Origin: Bacteroidia bacterium
GTDB taxonomy: Bacteria > Bacteroidota > Bacteroidia > SpSt-205
Direction of reading: 5' to 3'
DNA: 64,000 nucleotides
NCBI GenBank assembly: GCA_026414975.1
Contig: JAOAHZ010000003.1
Span: 23,046-87,045 of the forward strand
Part shown: positions 53,330 to 63,300 of the stretch, one piece after another
Numbering within the stretch: position 1 is the stretch's first letter
Layout: every line of letters begins with the position of its first letter
Position numbers and translations under genes: made by a program
Notes under the pieces: model-generated
Told to the model about the DNA's origin: nothing
The model's database searches: none
The model's input: the letters and a program-made list of their open reading frames with translations, nothing else

Positions 53330-53806
53330 CTATCTGGATTTAGACCGCTTTGAGCGAGGTAATTCCACCCGAGCCATCTGGATGTCTCTCCAAGGTATGG
53401 TATGTAGTCGATGATGCCGCCGGATTTGAATGCCCTCATCATTGACCGAAGTAAGAATCCCCCGCATAGTACCTCTGCGCGTGCGGACAAAGAGAAACCG
53501 GCCAATGTTTTGCGGGTATTGGCGACGCAGCCGCAGAGGAGCCCCAACCCCCGGTGAGCTAACACTGAGCCCTACATTCTCTGGCAGCCAGTCTAATCCA
53601 CCCAGTCGCTCCTTCAAGTATAAGTGTACTTTCACACACTCATCCAAAGTAATGCCCTTGTCGGTGTCTACTCGTAGATAGAGCTCTGGCTCTGGACCAT
53701 GCACGCGCAGACGCGACTCCACTAAGAATACATGGGGAAAAGCCTCGGCGATTTGGGCAGACACCCACTGCGTTAGGCGCTCTTCCATTTCCCTTAGAGC
53801 TTGCAT
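53330..53806 (-). CDS. rimP: Ribosome maturation factor RimP
   Basis: 158 residues from the ATG at 53806. An in-frame ATG at 53836 exists, but a perfect TACCTTTG lies between the two, 5 nt before 53806. The family pattern has VESRLRVHGPEPELYLRVD, GITLDECVKVHLYLKERLG, VSSPGVGAPLR (usual E-V-S-S-P-G) and GILTSVNDEGIQIR in the C-terminal SH3-like domain. RimP helps assemble the 30S subunit. It heads the rimP-nusA-infB-purS operon. Confidence 0.93.
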   Translation of the reverse strand: MQALREMEERLTQWVSAQIAEAFPHVFLVESRLRVHGPEPELYLRVDTDKGITLDECVKVHLYLKERLGGLDWLPENVGLSVSSPGVGAPLRLRRQYPQNIGRFLFVRTRRGTMRGILTSVNDEGIQIRRHHRLHTIPWRDIQMARVELPRSKRSKSR

Positions 53807-53811
53807 TTTCA

Positions 53812-53819
53812 CAAAGGTA
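53812..53819 (-). promoter_or_regulatory. -7 promoter element TACCTTTG of the rimP operon
   Basis: Perfect TAnnTTTG on the minus strand, 5 nt before the ATG at 53806. The stretch from 53820 to 53978 holds no gene I can support and forms the border to the accessory region. Confidence 0.65.
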
Positions 53820-53978
53820 GGTATTTCGGCGTGCATAAGGTGGTTCGTGGGGAAAGTGGCTTCTACTAGCCTATCAGCACTTCACGGTAGAAAATCTACG
53901 ACCTAAGCTAAGGCAGTTATAGGGTCTTATCTGCGCCGCCCGGGACTCCTCTATAAAGCTTCCATTCCAAACTTGGTA

Positions 53979-54438
53979 TTACCAAAGCCAACTTGTAGTG
54001 GATACAGTAGCCGGATTTGTCGGCAGTAACTGCCTCATCACCCTTCTTTCACCCAGGCTGAATATGGCATCCAAGTCGGCTTGGGAGACCATGAGAGCCG
54101 AGCTGTCAAGCACTGGGACCAGCGAGACGCCTTGTTGGAATGACCTCCCATCAATGGTTCCAATCAGCGTCGCTTTCATTAGACGACGAGCTGATGGCAG
54201 TCTAACCAACCGTCTGGTCAGCTTTCAGTTTTGACTCTTCCACCAGCACCACGTGCGTGACCATCGCCACCAGACGTTGGGCGCCAACCGGTATGACCAC
54301 GCATGAGTTGATACGCCCAACCTCCAGCGGACCTTCGTAGGTACTTCGGCTCATTCCCTTCAGCTCAGGATTGAGCTCACTTGTTACCTGGGCGGTATCT
54401 ACTGCCACCACTCGGCCGATTTCATAGTCCTTAGCCAT
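53979..54438 (-). pseudogene. HerA-like ATPase, N-terminal remnant only (frameshifted and truncated)
   Basis: Two pieces in different frames make one N-terminal HAS-barrel domain. First MAKDYEIGRVVAVDTAQVTS through LVAMVTHVVLVEESKLKADQ (54438 to about 54205). Then VRLPSARRLMKATLIGTIDG through QADLDAIFSLGE (54209 onward), with a further frame change into GDEAVTADKSGYCI near 54040. In intact HerA-family proteins this barrel is followed by a RecA-like ATPase with a GNTGSGKS loop; none is present before the rimP operon. The ATG overlaps the end of the SIR2 gene by 8 nt, the usual coupling of SIR2-HerA defence pairs. Certainly non-functional as an ATPase. Confidence 0.65.
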
Positions 54439-55735
54439 CAGTCACACCTCTTTGTGCTTGAGGAGTATTACCTAACGCCTCATGCGTTTTGAGCACTTTC
54501 ATTTGGATGCCCTCCTCGTGTAAGTCCGGGAGCACGTATTGAACGAAACCTGAGAATGTTCCCAGCGTGGTGCCTTTGCTGACCCAGATGCGCGGGTCTT
54601 TTTGTTCGGAAAGAGCTTTATAGAAGTCGCTCTTGGGATCCGGGTCCACAATAACCAACGTGAAGCTCGGGATCGCCAGCGCCTGCCGGATGATCGCATT
54701 CACATGCTCATCGCCAAAAACTATAACCAATCTCGAACAACACGGCTTGTGGCCTCACTACTGCCTAAGCAAAGCGCCGGAATAGTTCCGCATACGGCAT
54801 ACCTAAGGTCTCACCGTACTTAGCTGGCATAGGGGATAAATTAAGAGCAAGTCTCAGGAACTGCTTTCAAACCGCGCCGATTCTATGCCGTAGGGATTCT
54901 CAAGCGTAGGTTTGCTTGCTTTCCAGGTGATAGATCCATGCAACTTGTACAAATGCAGCACACGGTCAAACCGATGAATGCGTCCTTCGGTGGTTTCTAC
55001 GGGAAAGTACAGGTCCTGTTCGTACACTTCCAGACGAAATACCCGGCACTGCATTCCCACAAAGCCATCCAGCAACACAATGCCTTCAGCGTCCGCGGCT
55101 TGCTCAATGAGCGTATCATAATTTATTTACTCGCTTGAGATTTAGCGGGCGGGTGAGGAGCTTACGAAGGAAGCTCTTGTGTGTGGTGAGTGTGTCCTCC
55201 TTGCCAGAAGCTGGAAGATTGCATGCTTTTGCAAGAGCAACTGTTGCTTCCTTGATTGCCTCATCAAGGTGTTTTGCTATCAATCGGCGGCGATCCTTTA
55301 AACCGAAGGCGACCTCCATCACTTGGCAATGCGGCACGCCAGCGATGGAGCTGCGATAGCACGTGTTCAAAGTTGGCATTGAGCTTATCAATGCCAGTAG
55401 GAAACTGGCTGATTAATTGTTGCTGACGGGTCTTGATCTCGCCATCGCTCGAGGGCACACAGCTACTTTTCGACACGCTGCGTACGGCGCTATAAAAACA
55501 GACAGCCATCGGCGAACTCGTAGTCTCGCAGAGCCAGCAATGCCCCGTTGCAACAATTGTTTTTCCATTTCGATCGGTATCGAACCGAGTAGCGCTCCAC
55601 CACACCCTACCGACGCACCGGCACCGAGCAGGGACGAAACGGTCTCCATCTTGAGTAATGTCCCGATGCGAATCTGAATGTCATTCAGGACCTTGGGCGG
55701 CGTAGCCGTGTTTTCACCAGCCTGGTTACTCTGAG
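54431..55735 (-). pseudogene. SIR2-family (NAD-consuming defence) protein, multiply broken
   Basis: Pieces of one SIR2_2-like protein follow in order but in three frames: VSSLLGAGASVGCGG (NAD-binding loop, near 55649), NFEHVLSQL, IAKHLDEAIKEATVALAKAC, KSFLRKLLTRPLNLKRVN, then NYDTLIEQAADAEGIVLLDG, LHLYKLHGSITWK (catalytic-His region, usual K-L-H-G-S), PMPAKYGETLGMPYAELFRR, and GDEHVNAIIRQAL at the end. The conserved T-T-N-Y-D block is cut at its start (deletion near 55122-55128), an in-frame TAG interrupts near 54765, and other frame changes lie near 55400 and 54735. Intact relatives deplete NAD+ during phage infection together with HerA. The adjacent HerA gene is also broken. Confidence 0.7.
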
Positions 55736-55946
55736 GCTTCTACGAAGATAAAAGCTCTTTTGCTCCGATCAGAAATTGATTGCCGTCGTTAGGCTTCGAT
55801 TCTCTCATGGCTGTTTGCTCGAATATCCGAAATGTCTGGACAAGATGCAGCAAATAAACCATTCCCCTTTTAGCCGTAGCTGCTCCAGAACGGCTTGGGC
55901 GGCAGCACATTAAGCGCATAGGCTTAGGTAGCGCGATAGTCTTCAT
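55736..55946 (-). other. Unidentified coding remnant between SIR2 and GIY-YIG pseudogenes
   Basis: A 68-residue frame is open on the minus strand but has no family resemblance. The neighbouring frame reads MNEDYRAT, stop, AYALNVLPPKPFWSSYG, stop, which looks protein-like. It may be the end of a third decayed gene. I cannot name it. Confidence 0.3.
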
Positions 55947-56791
55947 TCATTCCCTCCGGATTTCCTTCAGTGTACGACCGCTTGCATCTTTCCATTCAGT
56001 ACGACCATTTATGCTGTTCCCAAGCAAGACACCAGCTGCTGTAGAGGGAGAATCGAAGGTATAATCTTGGGCGAATTCATAATAACTCCCTTTATCAACG
56101 AGAACCCCTTGCTGAAGCAAGGTAGCTCTCATCTCACGCAGGCGGCTGGGAATAGAAGGGACTTCGTCTTTGACTGCCTGTGATCCGGCACGTACTGTGA
56201 GCCCTTCTATGCTGTAAAAGCCGCGGGCTTCTATGCCTTTTGACCTAATAAACAAATCCTTCTTGCTCTTTGGACCTGGCTTGGCTTTCTCGAAGAAGTT
56301 AGCTCCCACTAAGGGCAAACAGAGGAGTATATCTTGAAGAAACGCTTCTGCGTCAGCTCGGCCCGCCTCAGATAGAGACGGCTCCTGAGGTGAATTGCCA
56401 TTGTCAAGCACTGCCCGTTTGGCTTCAGATGCCAGAGCTACCAATCGTGCTTCAAGGTATTGAACATGAGCCTTGTTGAGGTTGCGGTCCTTGCTTGTGA
56501 AGACTACGGCGTGCGTCCAAAAGTCTTTCTGCCGTGCGTGCTGCTCTATTCGTTCAAGCACATCGTCGCCTTGACCAATATAGACTTGAGGCAATTGGCT
56601 CGATTCGCTCGGGCCCCAAAGGATATATACGCCAGTACGCCTGATTTCCTCTCGTCTTCTAATGTCTGGTAGTAACGCACGAGGGAAAATAAGCCCCTGT
56701 CCAGTCCAGTTGGACTTTTCAATATGCGCAGCCCTTCGGGTTCTCCTGAAGGAATGAAAATACGGACACTAAAGCCTTTACTACAACTCAT
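55947..56791 (-). pseudogene. GIY-YIG nuclease family protein with DUF4357 domain, split by one frameshift
   Basis: The N-terminal piece (ATG 56791) reads FSVRIFIPSGEPEGLRIL. From about 56720 the sequence continues in another frame: EKSNWTGQGLIFPRALLPDI, TGVYILWGPSESSQLPQVYI (the GIY-x-YIG motif as GVY and VYIG), DFWTHAVVFTSKDRNLNKAH, YLEARLVALA and DNGNSPQEPSLSEA. It runs in frame to the DUF4357 end (LLGNSINGRTEWKDASGRTL) and stop at 55947. A single-base loss at CGCATATTGAAAAG explains the break; restoring it gives about 281 residues, the usual family length. These proteins occur widely in accessory regions, function unknown. GGGGAGG just before the ATG is an unusual Shine-Dalgarno-like site here. 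Confidence 0.75.
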
Positions 56792-57109
56792 GACCTCCCC
56801 TTTGCACGAAAATAACTCCGCTTCCCTTCACCTGCGACCTACCTCAAAATCAGCCTTAGCAAAGGCGCATCACAGGGGTAACGGGAGGGGGAGGAAGGTT
56901 CATGCCAGCATGAAACGTTGTATTTCTCACCAACCGAAAAGCGTAGAAATAGGCAAGTCGCTCTATCACTCAGAATCAAGTCGTAGCACAAATTCATTTT
57001 TACCACGTTTCTCCCCCACTTCCAAGACATCTACAGAGGCTAACCTTCCTCCTTAGCCCCAGCGAACATTTAGTACCCTCCCCTAAAAAAATAGCCATGT
57101 CGTCTCTCC
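56792..57109. other. Intergenic stretch between divergent accessory genes
   Basis: 318 nt between the GIY-YIG pseudogene (minus) and the helicase gene (plus). Short open frames on both strands lack protein character. A TATTTTCG sequence (minus strand, 56807-56814) could be a weak -7 element for the GIY-YIG gene, 15 nt before its ATG. Nothing else is seen. Confidence 0.4.
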
Positions 57110-57117
57110 TATTTTTG
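57110..57117 (+). promoter_or_regulatory. -7 promoter element TATTTTTG of the helicase-methyltransferase pair
   Basis: Perfect TAnnTTTG, 10 nt before the ATG at 57128. An ATG at 57123 is closer but out of frame and soon stops. Confidence 0.5.
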
Positions 57118-57127
57118 CAGAGATGCC

Positions 57128-60100
57128 ATGCAGCATGATATCATTGATAATCGCACGGTACTTCTTCATGAGGTGGTAAACAAGCTACTTTTGGAAGCAG
57201 AAGCTGCCCATTTCGTGGTGGGCTTTTTCTTTCTCAGCGGCTTCAAGGCTATTCTTCGCAACCTGCAAAACCTACGGGAGGTGCGATTGCTAATCGGAAA
57301 CACCGCTGCGCAGGCTACGATTGAGCAGTTAGCGGAAAGTCATGGGTCGCGTGCAGCGATTGAAGAGTACCAGCGAGCCATGAAGTTTCAAAACCCCATG
57401 CAGCAGACCTCCCTCCTCGCAGATAGCACACGCAAAATCCGAGAGCACTTGGAGCGCTTAGAGCCTACCGATGAGGATCAAGAGCTGGTACAGCGGCTGG
57501 CCCAGCTCATCCAGGAAAACCGTCTGAAAGTGCGCGTCTATATGGGCGCCCGACTACACGCAAAAGCCTACATTTTTGATTACCCGGCGGATCGCTATGA
57601 CCGAGGTATTGCAATTATTGGCAGTTCTAACCTATCTCTGGCGGGCTTGCGGGATAATACCGAACTGAATGTTGTTGTTCGGGGAAATGCCAATCATGAG
57701 CAGTTGCGCCAATGGTTTGATCAGCTCTGGGCAGAGGCTGTGCCCTTTGAGGAAAGTTTGATGAATGAGCTGCACCTCTCTTGGGCGATGAATGAGACGG
57801 TTACCCCCTATGAGCTTTACTTGAAGGTGCTTTATCATCTCACTAAAGACCGCTTGGAGGAGCCAGAGGTGCCTATGCCTGCGGATTTTCCACCTTTGGC
57901 TGACTTTCAGTGGGCGGCGGTAAAAAGTGCTCTGCGCATCCTCAAGCGCCACAATGGGGTCTTTATTAGCGATGTGGTCGGGCTGGGGAAAACCTTCATC
58001 GCCGCAGCCCTACTGAAGTGGCTGAAAGTTCGGGAGCGTAAGCGCGCCCTTATCATCTGTCCGCCTGCCTTAGTGGAGATGTGGCGGGAAAAGTTCGTAG
58101 ACCGGTATGACTTGGGGGCAGAGGTCCTTAGCCTCGGTAGACTTAGCCAACCCGACTTTAGCTGGGCCGAAGAAAGATTTGAAAATAAGCAGCTTGTCCT
58201 CCTGGATGAATCCCATAACCTGCGACACACTGAGACCGTGCGTTACGAGCGCCTACGAGAGTTTGTACAAGAGCGCGGCTTACCGATGATTCTCCTTACG
58301 GCTACTCCTCGCAATAGCCGCGCGCAGGATATTTATAATCAAATCAAGCTCTTCCACTCGAATGACTCCATAGAGTTAGGCGTGGAGCCTCGTTCGCTGA
58401 AGCGTTACTTCCAGCTGGTAGAAGCAGGCGAACGCCCCCTTCCCCCTTTATTACAGCACTTTCTTATCCGCCGAACCCGCAAACACATCCGAGACTACTG
58501 GCCCGATGCTCAAATCCACGGAAAGCCTGTGCGATTTCCCGAGCGCCGACTGCACACTATTGAGTATAGTATTGAGCAAACCTATGGGGGTTTTTATGAG
58601 CGGTTGCGGCAGCTTATCGCTCCGCCTGACCCCCAAAAGGCGAAAAACTTCGGCCTAACCTACTGCCGTTTCGGTTTGCACCAGTACGTGCTTGAAGAAA
58701 AGCAACGCATCCCCCCCTATACCGACTTAGCCCGCTCCGGCAAGCGTCTCCACGGCCTTATGCGCATCTTGCTATTCAAACGGCTCGAGTCCAGCGTGGA
58801 AGCATTCAGGCAAACTATATCCAAGCTCATAGAACGCTATCGTATTTTCCTGCGGGGATTAGATGAAGGGTTTGTTATTGCTGGGGAAGAAGTAGAGAGC
58901 CTCCTCAAAGGAATCGAGCCCGGCGATGCCCAGCGCGATGATCTCCTGGCTGAACTGGAAAAGCTCTCCGAAAAGTACAAGTTATCGGACTTCCGAGAAG
59001 AGGAGCTGCGCCGAGATGCAGCCGCTGACCTTCGGACATTAGAAGAAATGTATGGGTTGGTAGAGCCTATTACCCCAGAGAAAGATGCCAAGTTGGGTCG
59101 CTTGCTGGAGTGGCTCAAAAATACCGACCTGATAACCCGCCACAAACTGCTTATCTTCACTCAGTATGCCGATACCGCTCATTACCTTACAGAGCAGTTG
59201 AAGCGCTCAGGTATCCATCCCCCCGATAGCATAGAGTATGCCGACGGAAATCGGAAGGACTTAGCCTCTATCATCAACCGATTTGCTCCTGAAGCCAACG
59301 AGGTCAAACAACCTCGTCATCCCCCCCTCCGCATTTTAGTAGCTACTGATGTACTAAGCGAAGGATTTAACCTGCAGGATGCCGCTGTTATCGTCAATTA
59401 TGACCTTCACTTCAATCCCGTGCGATTGATTCAGCGGTTTGGGCGCATTGACCGAATCAGTTCCCCGCATAAAGAAATCCATGCCTTCAACTTCCTGCCT
59501 GAGCGGGAGTTGGAGCGGCAGCTGGGCATTCGCGACAAACTGCAGGCCCGCATTCAGGAGATTCACCAGACGATTGGGGAGGATGCGGCTATTTTAGAGC
59601 CCGACGAACAGCTCAACCCTCAAGCCATGTACGCCATCTATGAAGGGGATCGGCGCCAACTGGAAGCCATAGAAGACGAAATGGAAAAAGCTATTGATCT
59701 GGAGGTACAGGAAGCAGAAGATTTGTTGCGTCGCCTCCAGCGCGAACAGCCCGAGTTGTTTCGGCGCATTACTGCTTTGCCGAATGCCATTCGCTCCGCC
59801 AAAGCTAAATCTAATCGCAACCCTGCGGCTGCCGTATTTTTCTTTGCTCAGGCGGGCGAGTTTTATCGGTTATGGGTTGCGGATAGCGAGGGCCGTATTC
59901 TTTCAGAGGACGATCATTCTGCCTTAGCGGCTATTGAGTGTGAGGCGGTGGAGCCGCGCCAGCCAATTCCTAAGGACTTCAACCGCATAGTAGCCCGACT
60001 CAAAGCGGAGTTTGACCGTCAGTATCAAGCCTATCGGGCTTCTCGGGAGATTCCGTTGCAGCTTTCTTCGGCGCAGCGGTGGGCGTTGGAACAGATTCGG

Positions 60101-60361
60101 GCCGCCTATCCTCAAGCAGACGAAAAGACCAAGCCTCTCTTAGAGCAGCTGCGCAAGTGGTGGAGCTTGACGCCATTGGAGGCGGGGGCCGAAAGGGCCC
60201 TGCGCGCACTCAAACACACTAATCCCCCCCTGCATGAAGCCATTAGGGCTTTACAAACCCTGGCTTTTGAGCATAAGCTGGAGGCTCAGGCTCAGTCTTA
60301 TTGGTCGACTCAGTTCTCGGTTGTAGAACCCCTTATCATTTGTGCTGAAGCCCTTGTGTAA
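57128..60361 (+). CDS. PLD-nuclease-domain / SNF2-like helicase fusion protein
   Basis: 1077 residues, intact. Residues 1-215 are a phospholipase-D-like domain with one HKD half-site: LHAKAYIFDY (H144, K146) and IAIIGSSNLSLAGLRDNTEL. Residues 255-500 form the first helicase half: SDVVGLGKTFIAAALLKWL (Walker A near 283-290), LIICPPALVEMW, LVLLDESHNLR (Walker B as DESH) and MILLTATPRN. Residues about 670-790 form the second half: LLIFTQYADTAHYL, VATDVLSEGFNLQDAAVIV and LIQRFGRIDRIS (arginine fingers). The C-terminal 290 residues are helical. It should move along DNA using ATP, with the PLD domain as a possible nuclease; a single HKD would need dimerisation. The methyltransferase gene follows after 4 nt, so they form one operon. 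Confidence 0.88.
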   Translation: MQHDIIDNRTVLLHEVVNKLLLEAEAAHFVVGFFFLSGFKAILRNLQNLREVRLLIGNTAAQATIEQLAESHGSRAAIEEYQRAMKFQNPMQQTSLLADSTRKIREHLERLEPTDEDQELVQRLAQLIQENRLKVRVYMGARLHAKAYIFDYPADRYDRGIAIIGSSNLSLAGLRDNTELNVVVRGNANHEQLRQWFDQLWAEAVPFEESLMNELHLSWAMNETVTPYELYLKVLYHLTKDRLEEPEVPMPADFPPLADFQWAAVKSALRILKRHNGVFISDVVGLGKTFIAAALLKWLKVRERKRALIICPPALVEMWREKFVDRYDLGAEVLSLGRLSQPDFSWAEERFENKQLVLLDESHNLRHTETVRYERLREFVQERGLPMILLTATPRNSRAQDIYNQIKLFHSNDSIELGVEPRSLKRYFQLVEAGERPLPPLLQHFLIRRTRKHIRDYWPDAQIHGKPVRFPERRLHTIEYSIEQTYGGFYERLRQLIAPPDPQKAKNFGLTYCRFGLHQYVLEEKQRIPPYTDLARSGKRLHGLMRILLFKRLESSVEAFRQTISKLIERYRIFLRGLDEGFVIAGEEVESLLKGIEPGDAQRDDLLAELEKLSEKYKLSDFREEELRRDAAADLRTLEEMYGLVEPITPEKDAKLGRLLEWLKNTDLITRHKLLIFTQYADTAHYLTEQLKRSGIHPPDSIEYADGNRKDLASIINRFAPEANEVKQPRHPPLRILVATDVLSEGFNLQDAAVIVNYDLHFNPVRLIQRFGRIDRISSPHKEIHAFNFLPERELERQLGIRDKLQARIQEIHQTIGEDAAILEPDEQLNPQAMYAIYEGDRRQLEAIEDEMEKAIDLEVQEAEDLLRRLQREQPELFRRITALPNAIRSAKAKSNRNPAAAVFFFAQAGEFYRLWVADSEGRILSEDDHSALAAIECEAVEPRQPIPKDFNRIVARLKAEFDRQYQAYRASREIPLQLSSAQRWALEQIRAAYPQADEKTKPLLEQLRKWWSLTPLEAGAERALRALKHTNPPLHEAIRALQTLAFEHKLEAQAQSYWSTQFSVVEPLIICAEALV

Positions 60362-60365
60362 GTCT

Positions 60366-63300
60366 ATGCCCTTAGCCGAGCAGCGGGTAATGCAGCAGGT
60401 GTATGAATGCCTGCGGGCGCCAGTGCGCACCCGTGAAGACCTTTTACATCTTTTTGTAAGGGTGTTGGGTTTTATGCGGGTGGAGATGCCCCTACCGGCT
60501 CAAGCAGAAACTTTCGGTACGGGGAAGGCGCTGGAGCTGGCCCGAGAATGCCAGCCGATGATTTTGGCGGCGCATGGGGACTTCAAAATCATTTATGCCG
60601 AATTAGAGGGGGAGCGTTTAGATTATGGGCGGCAGCGGCTGCTGGTCACGCCTTTGCTGCGGGTTTTTCCAGAGGCGCTTTTCGTTTTTGCCCGCAAGGC
60701 GACGCTGGGCCAAGCGGCCGGAGCAGAGGTTCATTTAGTCAGCGTAAAAGGCGAGGCCAGCGCTTCACGTCGGGTCTTCCGCCGCTTTCGGCTCGGGCCT
60801 GGCGAGCGCTATCGCACCACCGCCGAACGCTTAGCCTTATTGCAGGTTAGCAGCGCCTCCATCTCCACCCTTGAGCTGCGTCAGCGCCTTGATGCCGCCT
60901 TTGATGTGGAGGCCGTTACAGAAAAGTTCTTTGAGGACTACAAAAAGGTTTTTGCCGAGCTTCAAAAGTTCCTTTTCACCCAAACTGGCGACAAACGCTG
61001 GGCCCACGATTATGCCCTGCAATTACTCAATCGGCTCATGTTTCTCTACTTTATCCAGCGCAAGGGCTGGCTGGGAGGTAATCTCCATTTCATGGCAGAT
61101 TTCTGGCGAGCCTACAAGGCCTCAGGGCAGCCCCCCAACTCTTTCTTCAAGCGCTGGCTCTCCGTACTCTTCTTCGAGGCCTTCAACAAAAAGTTCCATG
61201 GAGGGCATCGCCACTTTCCAAAAGAGATTTTTTCCGCCCTCATGCGAGCCCCCTATCTCAATGGCGGTTTATTCAAAGAAAATGAGCTTGACCGAAAGTA
61301 TGCAATCAGCATCCGGGACGAGTTTTTTTCTCAGTTACTTGAACCTTCGGACGAGGCAGGCCCCGGCTTTCTGGAGCGCTACAACTTCACCATAGCCGAA
61401 TCCACACCGCTGGATATTGAGGTCGCCGTAGACCCCGAAATGATTGGGAAAATCTACGAAAGCCTCGTTAATATCACTTTTGAGGGGATTACGGAAGAGG
61501 ATCGGCGGGGCTTGGCGGGCATATTCTACACCCCCCGCGTGGAGATTGACCTAATGTGCCGTTTAGCCTTAGTGGACACCCTGGCTAACTACCTTGGTCA
61601 GGATAAAAAGCCTCTCCTGTATGACGCGGTTTTTGCCTACGATGAGGCTGACAAACAAGCGGCGGATAGCGCCATAAAGGACCAGGATCTCTGGCCTGAG
61701 CTGGACCGCCTCCTGCGGGACATCACCGTCTGTGATCCAGCTTGTGGGAGCGGTTCCTTCCTCGTCGGTATGCTGCTGGTACTGGATGACCTCCAAGCAC
61801 GCGCCAATTTCCGAGTTGGTCGGGAAGAAACCCCTTATGCACGGCGCCGGCGCATCATCAGCGAACAGCTCTATGGCGTGGATGTCATGGAATGGGCCGT
61901 CCATGTAGCTGAACTGCGCCTCTGGCTCCAGCTGATTATTGAAACCCAGCTCCATCCATCTGAACTCCAGTTTGACCTGCGGCCCCTGCTGCCCAACCTC
62001 TCCTTCAAAGTGCGCTGTGGGGATAGCCTTGTTCAAGAAATAGGCGGAGTCAACTTCGGCCTTCACCGCCATCGCCTGGATATCCCCACCAGAATCAAAG
62101 GGGAAATCACTAAGCTCAAAAGCGAGAAACTCCGCTTCTGCCACGGTGAAGAGAGCCTACGCGAGGAGGATTTGAAAGCCGAAGAGCTAAAAGTTTTTTG
62201 CGACATTCTGGACCACAATATCAAGCTCTTGCAAGAAAGGGTGAAGTCCCTTAGGCACAATATCGCGTCCATAGCTGAGCAGAGTGAGCTACCCGGCGTA
62301 GGTACGGGGAAAGGAAAGCAGCAGCGGCTTCAGCTTGAGGCGCAGTGGCGTGCAGAACTGCAGGAAGGGGAAAACAAGCTGCAGCAGCTTCGGCAGGCTC
62401 GGGAAAAACTTACCGATATAAGTGCCGCGCCCTTCGTCTGGGACATTGCCTTTGTAGAGATCTTTGAGGGGAGAAAGCAGGGCTTTGACATTGTCATTGG
62501 CAATCCACCCTATGTGCGGCAGGAAAAGATCGCCCCGCCCGGATTCAGTCCCGCTGACTTCGGCGGTGAACACTCCGATAGGTGGAAAGAGCAGAAAAAG
62601 GCCTACAAAGCCAAACTCCAGCACTCCGTAGCCGCCGCTTGGCCTAAGTTCTTTCGCTATCAACCCGGCCAAGCTAACTTTCGCAAACTGGAAGGCAAAA
62701 GCGACCTGTATATTTACTTCTACCTCCATGGGCTATCCCTCTTGAATCCCAAGGGCAGCTTCTGCTTTATCACCTCCAACTCCTGGCTCGATGTGGGCTA
62801 TGGGCGGGATTTGCAGGAATTTCTACTCCGACACAGTCACATCAAATTTATTCTCGACAACGAGCGCAAGCGGTCCTTCGCCCAAGCCGACGTCAACACG
62901 GTCATTGTGCTGCTTGCGCCGCCGGACGACCGCACCGATGCCGGCCTGGACAAAACCGCCCGCTTTGTGCTGTTCAAGGTCCCCTTCGAAGATGTCGCCA
63001 CTGCCGAGACGTTCAAAGCGCTGGAAGCTGTCGCCGACCGCGCCTCAAGTGACCGCTGGCGCTGCACCGTGCGCTCCCAGCGCGAGCTCTACGAGGAAAG
63101 CCTCGAACGCGACGAGGACGACGAACTTGCCGCCAAAGCCCACACCATCCCCATCCAAACCCCCCACTACCAGGCGGGCAAATGGGGCGGCAAGTATCTC
63201 CGCGCCCCGGACATTTTCTTTACCATCCTGGAAAAGGGCAAAGGCAAGCTGGTGCGCCTCGGCGATATCGCCGAAGTGCGGTTCGGTATCAAAACCGGGG

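Noticed and set aside
53979..57127. Mobile element (IS or integrase) carrying the defence genes
   Set aside because: No transposase or integrase motifs, terminal inverted repeats or tRNA border found on either strand.
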